Shown: positions 1 to 12,600, numbered from the stretch's first letter. The stretch: DNA of 64,000 bases from Micropterix aruncella (GCA_944548615.1 OX155973.1:6597326-6661325), one strand, 5' to 3'. Program-made: numbers and translations. The notes: generated from the sequence alone by a model not told the origin.

Positions 1-845
1 TAAATCATTTATAGCTGATGATGACTTTAGTTTTTCTAAAGTTTCTGCCTCTATGGACAATGTGACAAGTCTGAAAGGCGTTCATATCGCATCGAAGTTC
101 TTAGGTAATTTTTTATCAGTTTTAATTTTGAAAAACTTCTTTCAGCAGTTGCAGTTGTAACTGGAAGGGTCAAGAATAAAAAGCAAGCTGTTATTACCTA
201 CGGTAAACTGGATGCAAAACTATTGAATTTTATTAGCAATAATTCAATGAGTTCCTTAATGGAATGATTTTTTTGAATTTCAGATTTTTAGCATGTTTTT
301 AAAGCCTTTAATTGGTCATAATGAATAACTGAAATGTCTTTACTGTATTTAGCCTACAGTTTTCCGGAAGCGTTTAATATCTCTTCGTTTGAAGAAGGCA
401 GGAGTTTCTCCGGTTGTAATATTTCGAACATACTATTCAGGTCACCAGGTCAGGTCAGGTCAGGTTGGGGGCCCCGTATAATTGATACGGCAGATACGGT
501 GGTAGCTACGCCCCTGATACCGAGTCAGAACAGTGGGCGCACTCTCAAGTGGGTGCGAGGGTAGTGGGCAGAGGGACACGTTATGGCAAAAGCCTGTAGT
601 TGTCGTTACGCGCGGGTGGGAGTTGTCAAATTTCTGAAACGTTTGAATATCTGTGTCGGAGGAGTGGCGGCCATATGCTAGTTTGATAGCAACGGCGGCA
701 CAGTCGGCGCGGACGATGCCTGTGGTACAATGTCTAATCGTATTACGATTTATGGTAGCCCTTAGGACTAGTGTCATCGCTCGATTCGATTTCATGTTTG
801 TTCTAAGAGAAGCTACTGTCTGTATGCTGTGCATAAACACAGAAA
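1..845. other. Intergenic DNA, no gene recognised
   Basis: I see no convincing coding exon. There is a short GGTCA/GGTCAGGT iteration near 447-466. The stretch around 625-680 (GGAGTGGCGGCCATATG core) recurs in TXNL1 intron 1 near 37625-37685, so part of this block is an interspersed repeat. The short ORFs show no protein-like pattern. Confidence 0.5.
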
Positions 846-859
846 ATTAACTTTAGCTA

Positions 860-1245
860 TGATTGCTTTAGCTATGATGAACATTTATACAATTTATTGC
901 TCAATGCTGATAGGCCACCCTTTCTATAATCTGACCGAATTCGAGAGCCATGACTTTGCAAATATTGTACCAATTTGAATGATAATTATATATGTACTTT
1001 TAGTATTTAAATGTAAGATTTAGCATTTTGATGTTACTATGTACAGTTTTTAGTACGTATATATTCGATTTATTGACTATTTCAATTGTTAGGCTTCTGC
1101 TTTGATTATTGAACTTTTAAACCGACTATTTTAATTATTGTGTGTTTAGTGGGTAGCTATTAGAATTATTGACTATTTTATTAAATAAGCCTTTAATTTG
1201 TTTTGTAATACGATTCTACGACGAATAACTTTTAGTAGGTTCCAA
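860..1245 (+). mobile_element. 3' end of a jockey-like LINE
   Basis: The frame from 904 to 978 encodes a short peptide (MLIGHPFYNL...FANIVPI) ending in a stop. It matches almost residue for residue the C-terminus of the LINE ORF read on the minus strand at 45362-45808. The AT-rich DNA after it is the 3' UTR of the same family. Only the extreme 3' end is present, as expected for a severely 5'-truncated insertion. Clade is inferred from the longer copies. Confidence 0.65.
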
Positions 1246-2627
1246 AGTTTCTTAGATACTATATAGTTTCTTAAAATAATATATGTATGTTAAGTAAAGA
1301 TTAAAGTAGTAATGACACTTACTACTTAAAACACAAATATTTTGACACGTCCAAGAGCGGTTGTTAGCCGCCAATTGGACACGACGTAAATGTAATGTAA
1401 TTAAGCGACGGTAGTGATAGATAACAACCAAAATAGTCGCAGGCAAGAATTTATCATCAAAATCCATCAACACGCGGAATTTTAAATTACAGTAATGGGC
1501 ATAGATTAAGGTATATACAGGGAGTCTCAGAACTGGACCAACAGAATTTTGATGGTAATAGCTTTGGTCAAGACCTGCCCAAATAACCAAAGATGTGTTC
1601 AGAAAAATCTTATCGGTTTAAAACAAAAGTTTTACAAACAAACATTTGGAAAAAAAAATGTATTTTATTATTGGGTCCTTACCTATGAAGTTGCTATTCT
1701 ATAAAGAAAATTTAAGGCCATAGAAACATTGACCCCTATTATCTATGCAGATTTGTCATTAAAATGGGAGTTGCTTAATTCCTCTGCTGTAAAACTCTCG
1801 TGGACAGGAACCAATCAATGCTTTGAAGACGTTTTTCACCGACTCTTCAAAGTTGATATTTTTCCTTTGTAAAAAGTTATCTAAAATTTGAGAAAAAAAC
1901 TAAACTCTATTAGAGCAAGGTCTGGCAAGAACGGTACGTGACCAAGAGTCTCCAGCCGCAACTCTGCAGCTTTGCGACTGTTTGCAGTGAAATCTGTGGT
2001 TATACAATGTCATGCAGGAGCAGTGGCGATGAGCGATTGACCAGGCTCGGTTATTTAATCACGAACTTCTCCATCATTGTTTGCAGTTCTTAATAGTACA
2101 CATTTACGATAACTGTATAGCCAGACTGCCCGAAGCTGTAATAGAAAACACCGGCACAGGATCACATAATTGAAAATAATTCACATTTTCAATGTTACCA
2201 TGGTTGCACAAACGAAAATATTTGAGCAAAATCAAACGACGGAAAGACCAATAAACAGCTGATTCTTAAAAAGGAATAACATGTCCTTGAATTAAAAGTT
2301 ATTTAAATTTGAAATTCCAACTCAAACCCAAGTTATCCAAGTTCAAATTGGCCAGTGTGACAAAAACAGCAATTACATGGTAAGGAGGCAATATTTTTTT
2401 TATTATTATATTTTTTTTGAGAATTAAAGGTTGTGTAATTGTGAGGAGTATGTAATTGTAAGTTATGTATGGAGAATTAAAGGTAATTATGGATAGTTTA
2501 ATTTTTTAAGAAGATTTTTTCGGAAAAAGTTACCAATAAAAGGATATTATTTAATCAAGAGACAAAACAATGATGCAAGGCGGATACTTCGATTTTTTTC
2601 AAAAATCTAATACTGTAAAAAAATGGT
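1246..2627. other. Unassigned AT-rich intergenic DNA
   Basis: No exon, RNA gene or terminal repeat could be supported. The minus ORF at 1252-1590 lacks any recognisable motif and is probably chance. Confidence 0.4.
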
Positions 2628-3356
2628 TTAAGAGGCCGTACACAAAATTTTGCGCATTTCGTGAATTTACGTAATTTTGCAGACGTGAATTTAAGGTTAA
2701 AATACTGTATTTCTATAAGTTTTATTGCACAACATAAAAGATCATTTATATTATCGTCTAATGAGTGAGCTACTTTTTTGAAAATTATTATAGAATTTTG
2801 ATTAATTGACCTTAACCCGGCGACTGTTTGTGAATTTTTGCTGTAAAGGTTTAGAATATAACATATTTACGAATCGTTTTGACATCTAAACGGTATAAAA
2901 AAAATATAATGTATTGTTGTGAAAGTCCTCTATATAATAAGTGAATCACTTTTTACTACTTTCATATAAAATTGTTGATAAAAATAATATTTAACTTTGT
3001 CAATTTTTTTAGAAAATGGGCGAAGAAATGCTTTTGATTTTGGCCCTTTAGAACTCTCGTTCATAAAATAAAAACAACAGAAATAAACTTTAGTTCAATA
3101 TCAATCCATTTCCTCAAAAAAAAATGCAAAACATTAATTAAAATTGGCAATAAAGTCTTTTAAAACAATCTAATTCTCGCGTTATGATACTCGCCTATGA
3201 TACAATTCACGCCTCAAGTCAGCTAGTCCCCGCCGAGCGCATGCAAAGGGTGGACGTATCTCTTTGGCTCCGAAAATCCTACCTACCTATAGTTATATTA
3301 TACCATTGGTTATAGAGGTATCACGGCCCACATCGATTTCGTACACGGCCTCTTAA
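2628..3356. mobile_element. TIR element, TTAA-flanked
   Basis: TTAAGAGGCCGTACAC at the left and GTACACGGCCTCTTAA at the right form an imperfect terminal inverted repeat of about 16 bp. Both sides can be read as TTAA, the piggyBac target, although a TTA target would also fit. No transposase frame remains inside, so it is non-autonomous. Confidence 0.6.
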
Positions 3357-4408
3357 TAAACATACCACAATGCACTGCATTATAGATGGGTGACTGGCCT
3401 TATGGCATTGTCAACCATACGAATAGATAAAAGAAATTTCTGTAGTGGCAGCCCTAGTATTGATTTTTGAGTGAAAAAATCATTTGGTAAAGCACAACTG
3501 TTGACCCCCCCCCCCCACCCCCCGCCAGAATATTATAGATAATTAAAATTATTATATTGAAATAAAACCCATAATTTCTTTATAATAATTTCTCAAAATA
3601 AAATGTTCAGCAGCACCGATAGAGGATTTGGTTTTTACAAAAATTACAGCGCATCAATAATTGTTGCTGGAATTTTAATAATTATTTATTTTATTTTTCG
3701 GGAAACATACAGCGCTTCATTAATTATTACTAATTATTCTAATACAGAGTTTCGCTGGCCGATTAAATGTTTCCTACATTATTTTCTTACGGCGAATCAA
3801 AAATTGCATTGCACTAAATTAAATTAAATTAAATTACAATTGAACTATTGTAAGGATAGGAAAGGAAAGGGATGGGATATATGTAGGATAGGATATAGAT
3901 ATTCAAATTATATTCACTATGTAATCACTTCCTAGACGCCTAGTGAGCTAAGGACAGCTTCGCTGAATTTAGGTTGATTCAAGTAAAAGATATCGAAATC
4001 TTCGAATCGTCTATTATATGTGGTCATCAAGCGGTGCATAACAGAGTTTTGGGCGTAACTAGTGTTCACACGAGGGATTTCGAACGTACGAGGAGAGCGA
4101 ACCCTTCGTGGCGGAACCAACAACGACAGTTTCTTTAGCAGATTATTATTGATTGATTGATTATTATTGATTATCATTTCATTTACCGAAAAAAAAAACA
4201 CTATTAGATTCAACAATTTCATTGCTAAATCTAATAGAAAATAGTGTCGGTCACGTTATATTTCGTGATTTAGAAGTTTTAAAAATTTTCATACTTCATC
4301 TTTTTTTGAGTAAATTTTTAAGATAGTTTATAAAAACGAAGGTTTTTATGAATTGTTTTTAAAAAAAAACTAATTTTACCTAACAAAATGTAGGTATTTG
4401 ACGCTTCT
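3357..4408. other. Unassigned DNA with low-complexity runs
   Basis: Contains a run of C around 3505-3521, an AAATT iteration near 3815-3835, GGATAGGAAAGG-type purine repeats near 3855-3895 and a TTATTATTGATTGA repeat near 4143-4175. No coding or RNA feature is supported. Confidence 0.4.
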
Positions 4409-4642
4409 TTAACCCCTAGAGCCCCAATTAGCCGCAACACGATTCAGCGTGACGCCCCCCCCGTTTTAATTTTATTTTAATTTAATTTGTTTTATTTTAT
4501 TATGTTTTATTATGTTAATATGTTTTATTTTAATTATGGGTACAGTGGTTTGGCAGTAATTATTGTATTGGTGGGACAGTGTCATAATTTTTTGGGACAT
4601 CAACTTGTCAATCGGCTGAGGGGCCGAGGCCTGAAGGGTTAA
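4409..4642 (+). mobile_element. TTAA MITE, family B copy 1
   Basis: Bounded by TTAA on both sides. It begins CCCCTAGAGCCCC and ends GGGCCGAGGCCTGAAGGG. The same unit occurs at 22959-23227 (reverse) and 51963-52212. TTAA flanks and terminal CCC/GGG suggest mobilisation by a piggyBac transposase. Confidence 0.75.
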
Positions 4643-5136
4643 ACGCCTATATTTCGCTTCTTTAAACTCCTATATCTCGCTTATTTATTGAGGCCGAAAG
4701 CGGAATTATTCTAATATAGGTTAAACATCTATTTTTCAAGAAGAAAAAAAACACAATCGAATTTCTGATTTTGTTTTAAATGCTAAATATGATAGGAAAT
4801 AGCATCAGACACGCAATATTTTAAAATTAAATTTACATACTACAAAAAACCTAACCTGACCTAACCTTAACCTACTGAATTGCAAAACTTTGACGCTTCT
4901 TTGAATGTCTATGAGATTATTGCAGTTTCGGAAACAGCGTGGTGATATAGTCGGATGACATTGAAACATCAACGATTTTTTCGAGATACCTACCTATATT
5001 AGAATAATACCGATTATTGCAGATTCGGAATCAGAGTAGTGAGAATAGGTGGCTTACATTAAAACGTAATAATAATAATAATAATAAAACGCTTTAAAAC
5101 ATCAACAATGTAGAATAGGTTCCGATTATACATATA
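4643..5136. other. Intergenic DNA between MITE and Tigger
   Basis: AT-rich DNA with a short (AAT)n run near 5069-5087. No gene seen. Confidence 0.4.
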
Positions 5137-5338
5137 CAGTAGAGCCTCGATAATCCGTACTCAGGCTAATCCGAACGTCGCTATAATCCGAACTGCATAC
5201 CCCACCCCACTTCCTCGCCTTCGCCTCGCTGCTATGTTGTTTATTAATTAGTCTGCAGTTACGACTGCCACGTTGCGCGTCCATTCCACGTTTTTCTGCT
5301 CTGTACTCGTGCGCGGCGTGTTTTTTGAGGTTATAAAG

Positions 5339-6925
5339 ATGGTTCCAACACCAAAACGCAAACATAAAACTTTGACTATAGCCGAAAAGTGCACCATACT
5401 AGACAGTTTAAAGGACGGAGTGTCGGCAACTTCTCTTGCTTGTAAGTATGGCGTTGGAAAATCAACAATTACAGACCTCAAGAAAAATGAGCAAAAATTG
5501 AGATCTTTTATAGCTAAAACTGAGAAAGGACCAGGGTTCAGAAAAACTCTAAAATTACCAGAGAATCCAGTGCTAGAAGAAGCACTGTTCACATGGTTTT
5601 TAGAACAAAGACGACGCCACATTCCATTGTCTGGTGAGGTCGTAATGGAAAAAGCGAGATTCTTCCATAAAAAACTAACAGGTTCGGATTTTTCTGCAAG
5701 TAGAGGATGGCTTGATAATTTTAAAAAACGTCATGGCATACGTCAGCTGAAAGTGTCAGGTGAGAAAGTCTCTAGCAATACGGAAGCTGTTCAACCATTC
5801 CAAGAAAAATTCCTAAACGAGATAAAAGAAAAGAACCTTTGCCCTGAACAAATTTACAATGCCGACGAATCAGGATTGTTTTGGAAGGTTCTGCCGGACA
5901 AAACTTTAGCCTCTTCTGCTGAAACTAGCGCTCCTGGGTCGAAAGTGTCTAAAGAGCGAATAACTTTTATGCCTTGCGCAAACTCTACAGGGAATCACAA
6001 ATTACCATTGCTAGTTGTGGGGAAGGCAAAAAAGCCAAGATCTTTTGGATCTGTAAAATTACCAGTGCATTATGAAGGGCAGAGGCGTGCTTGGGTAACC
6101 AGAGATATTTTTCTCGAGTGGTTTAAAGGCCATTTTGTTCCTGAAGTCAAACGCCATTTTAAAAAAATGGGACTGCCACAAAAAGCATTGCTACTCTTAG
6201 ACAATGCCCCTGGACATCCAAATGCTGAAGATTTGACAACAGAAGACGGCAACTTCTCTGTACTGTACATGCCTCCAAATTGTACGCCTTTGATCCAACC
6301 TATGGATCAAAACGTAATCCAAAATGTCAAGATAAATTACAAAAAGAAACTCCTGATTCAAATGTTCGTGCAGCAAGAAGCCGATGAGGCTTTAACCTTG
6401 CATGATGTTATAAAAAGCGTCACAATTAAAGACGCCATTTTTTCGCTAGCGCAATGTTGGGATCATGTATCATCGTCTCTTATCGAAAAATCTTGGAAGC
6501 CTCTTTGGCCTGAAAAAATAAATTCAACAGAAGATAGATCAGAAGAAAATGATGACTTCGACGTAGAAGACGATCTCCCGCTCAGTCTTTTACGTAATCG
6601 TGGTTATACAGAAGAAACCATTTCCACTTTCTTGTCCATGAGTGAAGAGGAGAATTGCACAGATCCTATAACTGATGATGAGATCATAACCCAAATAACG
6701 CAAGAGAATGACGAGTCTTTAGCTGAAGATTATTTTGCTTCAAATGTCAAGAAAATTACTCATTCACAAGCCATATCATCTTTGAACACTTGCTTGGAGT
6801 GGGCTGAAGAAAATGACCTGTCCTTATCGGAAAAGATGATGCTACGTAACTTGAGGGACAAAGCTTTTTTCTGGTCCATCAACAGGACTCGCCAAACTAA
6901 AATAGATCAGTTTATGACTAAATAG
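5339..6925 (+). CDS. Tigger-like (pogo family) transposase, 528 aa
   Basis: Cut-and-paste transposase acting on the element's own ends in the nucleus. I chose the ATG at 5339 because the conserved helix-turn-helix begins soon after it; an in-frame ATG at 5273 would add 22 residues. Residues ~8-55 form a Pipsqueak/CENP-B type N-terminal HTH (KHKTLTIAEKCTILDSLKDG), and ~75-145 form the second CENP-B-like HTH. The DDE_1 catalytic core follows, with D176 in YNADESG, D288 in LLLDNAPGH and D323 in IQPMDQN. That is a D..D34D spacing typical of Tigger/pogo. The C-terminal ~150 residues are acidic. There is no frameshift or internal stop. Related CENP-B/Jerky proteins are domesticated, but the intact TIRs make a mobile element the better reading. 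Confidence 0.93.
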   Translation: MVPTPKRKHKTLTIAEKCTILDSLKDGVSATSLACKYGVGKSTITDLKKNEQKLRSFIAKTEKGPGFRKTLKLPENPVLEEALFTWFLEQRRRHIPLSGEVVMEKARFFHKKLTGSDFSASRGWLDNFKKRHGIRQLKVSGEKVSSNTEAVQPFQEKFLNEIKEKNLCPEQIYNADESGLFWKVLPDKTLASSAETSAPGSKVSKERITFMPCANSTGNHKLPLLVVGKAKKPRSFGSVKLPVHYEGQRRAWVTRDIFLEWFKGHFVPEVKRHFKKMGLPQKALLLLDNAPGHPNAEDLTTEDGNFSVLYMPPNCTPLIQPMDQNVIQNVKINYKKKLLIQMFVQQEADEALTLHDVIKSVTIKDAIFSLAQCWDHVSSSLIEKSWKPLWPEKINSTEDRSEENDDFDVEDDLPLSLLRNRGYTEETISTFLSMSEEENCTDPITDDEIITQITQENDESLAEDYFASNVKKITHSQAISSLNTCLEWAEENDLSLSEKMMLRNLRDKAFFWSINRTRQTKIDQFMTK

Positions 6926-6973
6926 ACAATTTACACCTTACGTATTTTATGGTACCTAATTATTATGTAAATG

Positions 6974-7088
6974 TACGGTAAGCAACGAGCCGGGCTTTTT
7001 ATTTGCATTACGACTGTAGTCCTTACGCTGCTTGTAATAAGAGCGTTCCCAAGGTCAATATGTAAAGCCCAGCTCGTTGCTTACTGTA
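6974..7088. repeat. Inverted repeat in the Tigger 3' non-coding region
   Basis: TACGGTAAGCAACGAGCC and its near-complement (GCTCGTTGCTTACTGTA) face each other with a ~65 bp spacer and arms of about 25 bp. It lies between the transposase stop codon and the right TIR. It could be a nested miniature TIR element or a structured 3' UTR. Confidence 0.7.
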
Positions 7089-7228
7089 CCTCTTAAACTA
7101 TGTATATAATTAAACAATATTTTAAGAATAAAAATGTTTTTTTTTCTCCTTACATACTATAATCCGAACGCTTCGTGAGTCCGAACAGGGGTTAGTTTTT
7201 GCTAGTTCGGATTATCAAGGCTCTACTG

Positions 7229-7964
7229 TATACCAATATTTATGTAGTCGTACTTTTAATTTTTATCGATAAAACTACATTTACATTTCGAGCTGTTTTG
7301 AAATAAGGGTTACTGTGTACAGATAAAAATAAATAAAATAAACACAAGATTGCAACAAAATATAACTTACGGATAGAAAGGGGTAACAATATCCGCGGAA
7401 ACTTCGCGGGTATAGCAGCCTTGCACGCAACAAAAAAGAACCATTTCGCCTTATTTTTCAAATTTTTACATTAAAACGAATTAAACCCCATTTTTACGAA
7501 AATGACGTTAGCCAGACGTCAAAGCCAGACGTCAGGCGAATACCAGCAGCAAACCGCGTAGCGCTCTTGTAGAGGCATGACGTTTTCAAGAAGCTACTAG
7601 CAGCGCTATTGCACTTTACAGCTAGTTTCAAATGTTAGTAGCTGGCTTTTTTTCTTTTCCAAAAAGTGGTTTTAAGGATTGAAAGGTCTGATATACAATA
7701 ATGTACAAGGTATCTATATTTGCATTTTGTATCTGAATTTTCAATAACTTTTGGAAGAACAAAATGGAAGATTTAAACATAAGTTTTATTTTGTATTTTT
7801 AGAATTCTGGTAGATTGGTGATTTTAACTAGGTAATTCAAATTATTTAGACAGAGTTGGTTATAATATTCGAAATTTCTACAGTGACATCAAAATTCCAC
7901 ACTCATTTATTTGTATTATAATGTTAAAAATTAACTTGTATCGATTGTATATTTATATTGATTC
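7229..7964. other. Intergenic DNA, no feature recognised
   Basis: AT-rich. A short direct repeat of CCAGACGTCA occurs near 7512-7532. No coding evidence. Confidence 0.4.
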
Positions 7965-8205
7965 GGTTACAGTCGTCAGTGCTGGCGCCGAGAGCTGACT
8001 CACACAGTGTACGTACTTTATTAAAGTCAGTAGAGAAAAATGCATCTTTTTCGCTAGTTTAAAATATATAGCAGGAATAATAAAATTAGCACTGGCGCGA
8101 CAGGACTGTACTGACTCGAAATCTATTAACACGATGGCAGTACCGAGTCAGCGCTGACTTGTTTTGAATTTGAAGTCAGTAACTGACTTAATGTAAATCG
8201 GCATT
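7965..8205 (-). mobile_element. MITE with GTCAGCGCTGAC motifs, copy 1
   Basis: Shares an ordered series of motifs with 10617-11040 in opposite orientation, including AAGTCAGTAACTGACTTAATG and GAGTCAGCGCTGACTTG. Repeated CAGTNNCTGAC and GTCAGCGCTGAC palindromes are the hallmark of the family. No coding capacity. Confidence 0.65.
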
Positions 8206-9605
8206 TAGGTCCTTCGAAAACTTTAGTATTCTCCGTCATTACCTTCTGTTACGCCGATTTCATGTTCGACTGAGTATGTTGAATAATACAAAATAATATC
8301 AGAATTCGACATGTACTTCGTAGCCAGATCCATACCATGACATCTCTATATTTTGCAAATTGCAAATAGAGTGCTATTCCTTATTCAACTGAGGGATGAA
8401 TATTTACAGTTGTTTGATGAAATAACTAGTCAAGTGTACATAATACCTCCTTCTTTCACCAAACATAAAGGAGATATAATACAAAATGGTTGTTTTTACC
8501 AATGAAGGCGCTATTAATTTATATCATTCGTTTACAAAAAATATGCAGTTTTTCGTAATAAAAAACCGCCCGTAACTCATTTTAGGATACATCGTTCTCT
8601 CAGTCCAATCCGGTAATAAAATAAAGGAGGATACGACAAAACGTCCCCAAAAACAATAACGACCTGACACAGTCGTCGAAAAGCTATTTTAATTCATGTC
8701 CATTTTTAGTCAATATGGTGGTCAGTCACAAATCATTCTACAAATAAGTTACAAACGAAACAAACCCCTATGTCATTGTATCTAAAAAGTCATTTATTAC
8801 AGACAAACATCGCTATTACGCGTTAGCGTCAGATTAACAAATGATGGTTATATATTAAAACTAATAATGGAACCGTAATGCATCACAATTGTCATTTTGG
8901 CGGTTTCTTTCGGCAAAGAAAATCGTATATGACATCGTGGCGTGGTGTGGCTCTGCATACCCAGCCGGTGATAAGCTATGATTTTTCATATTGTGACACA
9001 TTTTTTTCTATTAGCTGTATTTTTTCCCCACAATGATTTGAGACTGACCGCCATTGTAACAAATAACAGTAATGAAGAGCTTTCGAATGATATACGTCTG
9101 GTTGTTATTGGTGGCGGGGGCGCGTCTCGCACATTTTTACCATTCCTCCTAATGAGTAAATAGTTTAATTAATTGTTTGAAAAAATATTTTTTTTTCTGG
9201 TTGTTCATAAATAACCGGTTATTATTACTGAGTCGTCCAACTCTAGCGATAAGCCAATTGGAATCCGTTCCCGATTCAGTTGCAGGATACAAAGTCGAAA
9301 AACGCATTACTCAAATAAATCTTTAATTACACTGGATAGGTACATCTAATATTACTTTTTAAGAACTAATTTTCGGTGGGTTTTGGATTTCCTGTCTTGG
9401 ATTTATAAACGAAGAAAATCTGCTTCTACGATGGCAACATTGGAAATTTCTCATAAAATAATGGCGTGCTCAAAACGTCCGTAGAAATTCGTGAACAAGA
9501 AAGGTTCTTTCCTGTATTTGCTGTCACCGAAAATAAGGTAGCGTTTTTTGTTTTGAAAAAAAAATGGAGCGCTTTTCGAAAATGTCCCGCTTTATTAATT
9601 TCACA
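8206..9605. other. Region upstream of gene 1; probably contains its promoter and 5' UTR exon
   Basis: No protein exon is visible. The start codon of gene 1 at 9614 is preceded by a good 3' splice site (TTTCACAG ending at 9605 or 9606), so at least one 5' UTR exon and the promoter should lie in this stretch. I could not identify either with confidence. Confidence 0.45.
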
Positions 9606-9613
9606 GGGAAAAC

Positions 9614-9691
9614 ATGGCTCTCAAGAGGATTAAACTGGAGCCTAAAGATTTGGAAGATGAGCAAGAAGGAGAATCGTTTCATTCTAATAAG
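9614..9691 (+). CDS. Gene 1 exon 1 (start codon)
   Basis: Encodes residues 1-26, beginning MALKRIKLEPKDLEDE, followed by a GTTTGT donor. It is charged with no domain. The motif IKLEP resembles a SUMO acceptor site (psi-K-x-E), which would fit a chromatin protein, but this is inference. Ends in phase 0. Confidence 0.8.
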
Positions 9692-12600
9692 GTTTGTTTA
9701 AAATCTACTATTTTGGGATTGGTTAGTACCTGGCCTGGCCCCGCAACTGAGCCATGGAGGCTCAGTTGCGGGGCCAGGCCCGCTGACATTAGATAAGCAA
9801 TCACCCTCGTTTCCAGACTCCAGTTATCATTCGGGGTGCACAGTACACTGGCTGATGCCGCACGGTGCGTAAACCGCCCAGATGCACCTGAAGAACATCA
9901 CCCTGCCCTTCCCGGACTCGAACCGGATGTGGAGTCTACCGGGTGGGTGCTGAACCATGAGTTGGGCCGACCCTTGAACGAGGCGTCGTTCACAGAAGTG
10001 TCAACCATATTTGCGTGAGATGTTGTTTGCCCCCCCCGGTGGTAGAAGGATTAACCAGTGAGAATAGCCTCATCATCCTGAGTTTTTATGTTCTCAGAAT
10101 AGACAATCGAAAATCTTTGGGGAGGCTCCTTCTGCGTCTAGTGATAGCATTGATTGACACTTCTGTTGATTGTGAATCTCATATCCTCGCTTTCAGCTTT
10201 TGAACTTTTATTAGATTACCCTTCAGTCCACTTTAATAAGTATAACATTTATTTTAGATGCATCCGTTGCCGGGAAACAAGGCGAATGCCATGTGCTACT
10301 CATTTGGCGGTCACCTCTTTCAAATTGCAAGACGTAAAAGTGGTCGCATTTACCTTCACTGCTCTCTGAAGCTTTGCCCCGCGCGTCTATCACATCCGGA
10401 TCAATACGACAAGATTCTGGACCGCGACAGGTGCGTCATGACGGGAGCGCATAACCACGGACCGCAGCCCTGGATTCTTGAAAGGTACACCATGCTGTTC
10501 AAAAAGTATTATTATTATTATTTAACACAATTCATTGCCGTTTATATGTTTGCCGTTAAATAACTTTGGCCAGCACTCGAAATTGCAATTTTTAGTTTGG
10601 TAATGAACGAGTTAAGGCTGATTTGCATTGAGTCAGTTACTGACTTAAAATTCAAAACAAGTCAGCGCTGACCCGGAATTGCGATCGTGTAAATTGATTT
10701 CAATTGAGTACAGCGCTGTCGCGTCAGTGCTGACTTCAAGATTCTCGCTATATATTTTTAAGTCAGTCCGCTCCATCCCAACCACACGGCCAAGCGGTAC
10801 CAACCATGTGTAAACGCGGAAGTCAGTAGTTGGTCAGTTGCAGGCACTGGATTGTAGAGTGACGTAGCGTTGCATGGAAAATTTTAACAAGCGAAAATGA
10901 CGCATTTCTCCTGACTGATCTCAGTAACGTAGATTACACCCTAAAGAAATAACTACGACTGACTGACTGTATGTAAACAGTATGAGTCAGTTCTTGGCGC
11001 TAGCACTGACGCCTATAACTGACTCAATGTAAAACTACACTGCTTTTGGACAGGCAGCTTTGCTGATACTTCCAGATCAGATCTTATAAAGCTGGTCATA
11101 AACAATATTAACAAGTTTTTAGGTACAATCGAGTCCGTTTTTAATTGATTGACAGAGGTTACAACTAATCAGTTGAAATGATAGTTTATTCCACATATCT
11201 ACCGCTCTATTTTGCAGAACATTATTGAGAGGATTAGATTTAATTATATTTTTTTGCTGTGACCTCAAAGATTTGTGATTTGTGTTGATGTTGAATTTGT
11301 AAATATTCTTTAGTCGAGGTACAATCTAATAATTTGTGAGATTTTTATATATCTCAATCAGTTCCCTTCTTTGTATTCTTTGGTTGAGAGTAGTCAGGCC
11401 AAGTCAGTCCAAGCGATCTTCATAAATACTACTCTTCAGGCCCACCGGCATTTTAGTTGCCCTTCACTACACCTTTTCCAGGACATCTACATCTTTGCAT
11501 AAGTAGGGGTTCCAGAGCTGATAGCCATACTCAAGAACAGGTCTCACATATGCCTTGTAAATCTTTATAAACACCGCTATTGACAGATGTTGGAAAGCCT
11601 TCCTTATCAGATAGAGAGTAGAGTTGGCTCTTTTAGAGTTTTTCCATTTGAGATCATCTTTAATTAATGTAAAGATCTTTTTGTTGTTCAGCTGTTTTTT
11701 AATTGGTTGTTTGCCAGAGAATAGTTTGTGTTAGGGCTGCTTTTTCCGATATGAAGCACTACACATTTCTTGGAGTTCAAGGTAAGCAACCGATCTTCTG
11801 TCCGTGCTTTGATTTTGCCAATTCAATCTTTTTTTTTCTCATCAACAAATGAAGCCCGGAAAACTTGCTTCGTTGCATAGAACTGTATAGGGGACATATG
11901 CATGAGTATGGCTATCAGCTTTGGTACCCCTACTTATGCTAAAATGTAGTTGTCCTGGAAAAGGTGCAGCGAAGGGCAACCAATATGCAAATGTGCCTGA
12001 AGAATAGGAACTATAAAGATCACTTGGAATTACATGGACTAACTACTCTAAAACAAAGAAGACAAAGAGTGGGCTAAATAAGGATATATAAATTTCTTAC
12101 AAATTATTACAATGTACTTGCACAAAGAATATTTACTAATTAACCTTTCGGAAGCCAGTTATTCCATGCAAAATTTGCAAAGCCCTCGAAAATTTGTTTG
12201 TAGAAGGTTTGTGCAAGCATGCTAATATATAATGGTGGCTTATTCAATTGCAGGCTTCAATAACAGGTTTTTACCGCAATAGAGGGAGAAAAAGAGCCGA
12301 TAATTGACTAAATACGGATGTAAGACAGATAATACGAAAAACGCCGATCGGGCCGCCGACCGGCCGCTCGTGCGCCGGGGGCGAGCCACACGAGGCTAGA
12401 GATGCGGCACTGTCTCTTCGCGCGGCTATTTCATCTTCCCATGCTGTTGCAAGGTTGCAACTTTTACATTCTAATCTTTTCAAGTGCTATCTTTATTATA
12501 TTTACTTATTTTATTTTATTATATTGTCTGTAGGTATCTTAAATACACTCATCAATTTATCTTGTCGTCTATCTGCCATAATATACCTTACGTTCATAAG

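Larger units (their letters stand above)
5137..7228 (+). mobile_element. Tigger/pogo-type DNA transposon, apparently complete
   Basis: The ends are CAGTAGAGCCTCGATAATCC at the left and the inverted complement at the right, matching over at least 20 of 21 positions. A TA dinucleotide flanks each end (5135-5136 and 7229-7230), the target duplication of Tc1/mariner-superfamily elements. Sub-terminal TAATCCGAAC motifs recur inside both ends. A single uninterrupted transposase frame fills most of the element. TIRs, target duplication and open frame together point to a young insertion. Confidence 0.93.

Noticed and set aside
3505..3521. Poly-C run (also poly-G at 19265, 23710 and 49247)
   Set aside because: Simple repeats only; no G-quadruplex pattern of four separated runs or regulatory context that I can support.
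9836..10203. Small + strand ORFs in gene 1 intron 1
   Set aside because: They overlap a diverged minus-strand head of retroposon R and have no coding pattern.
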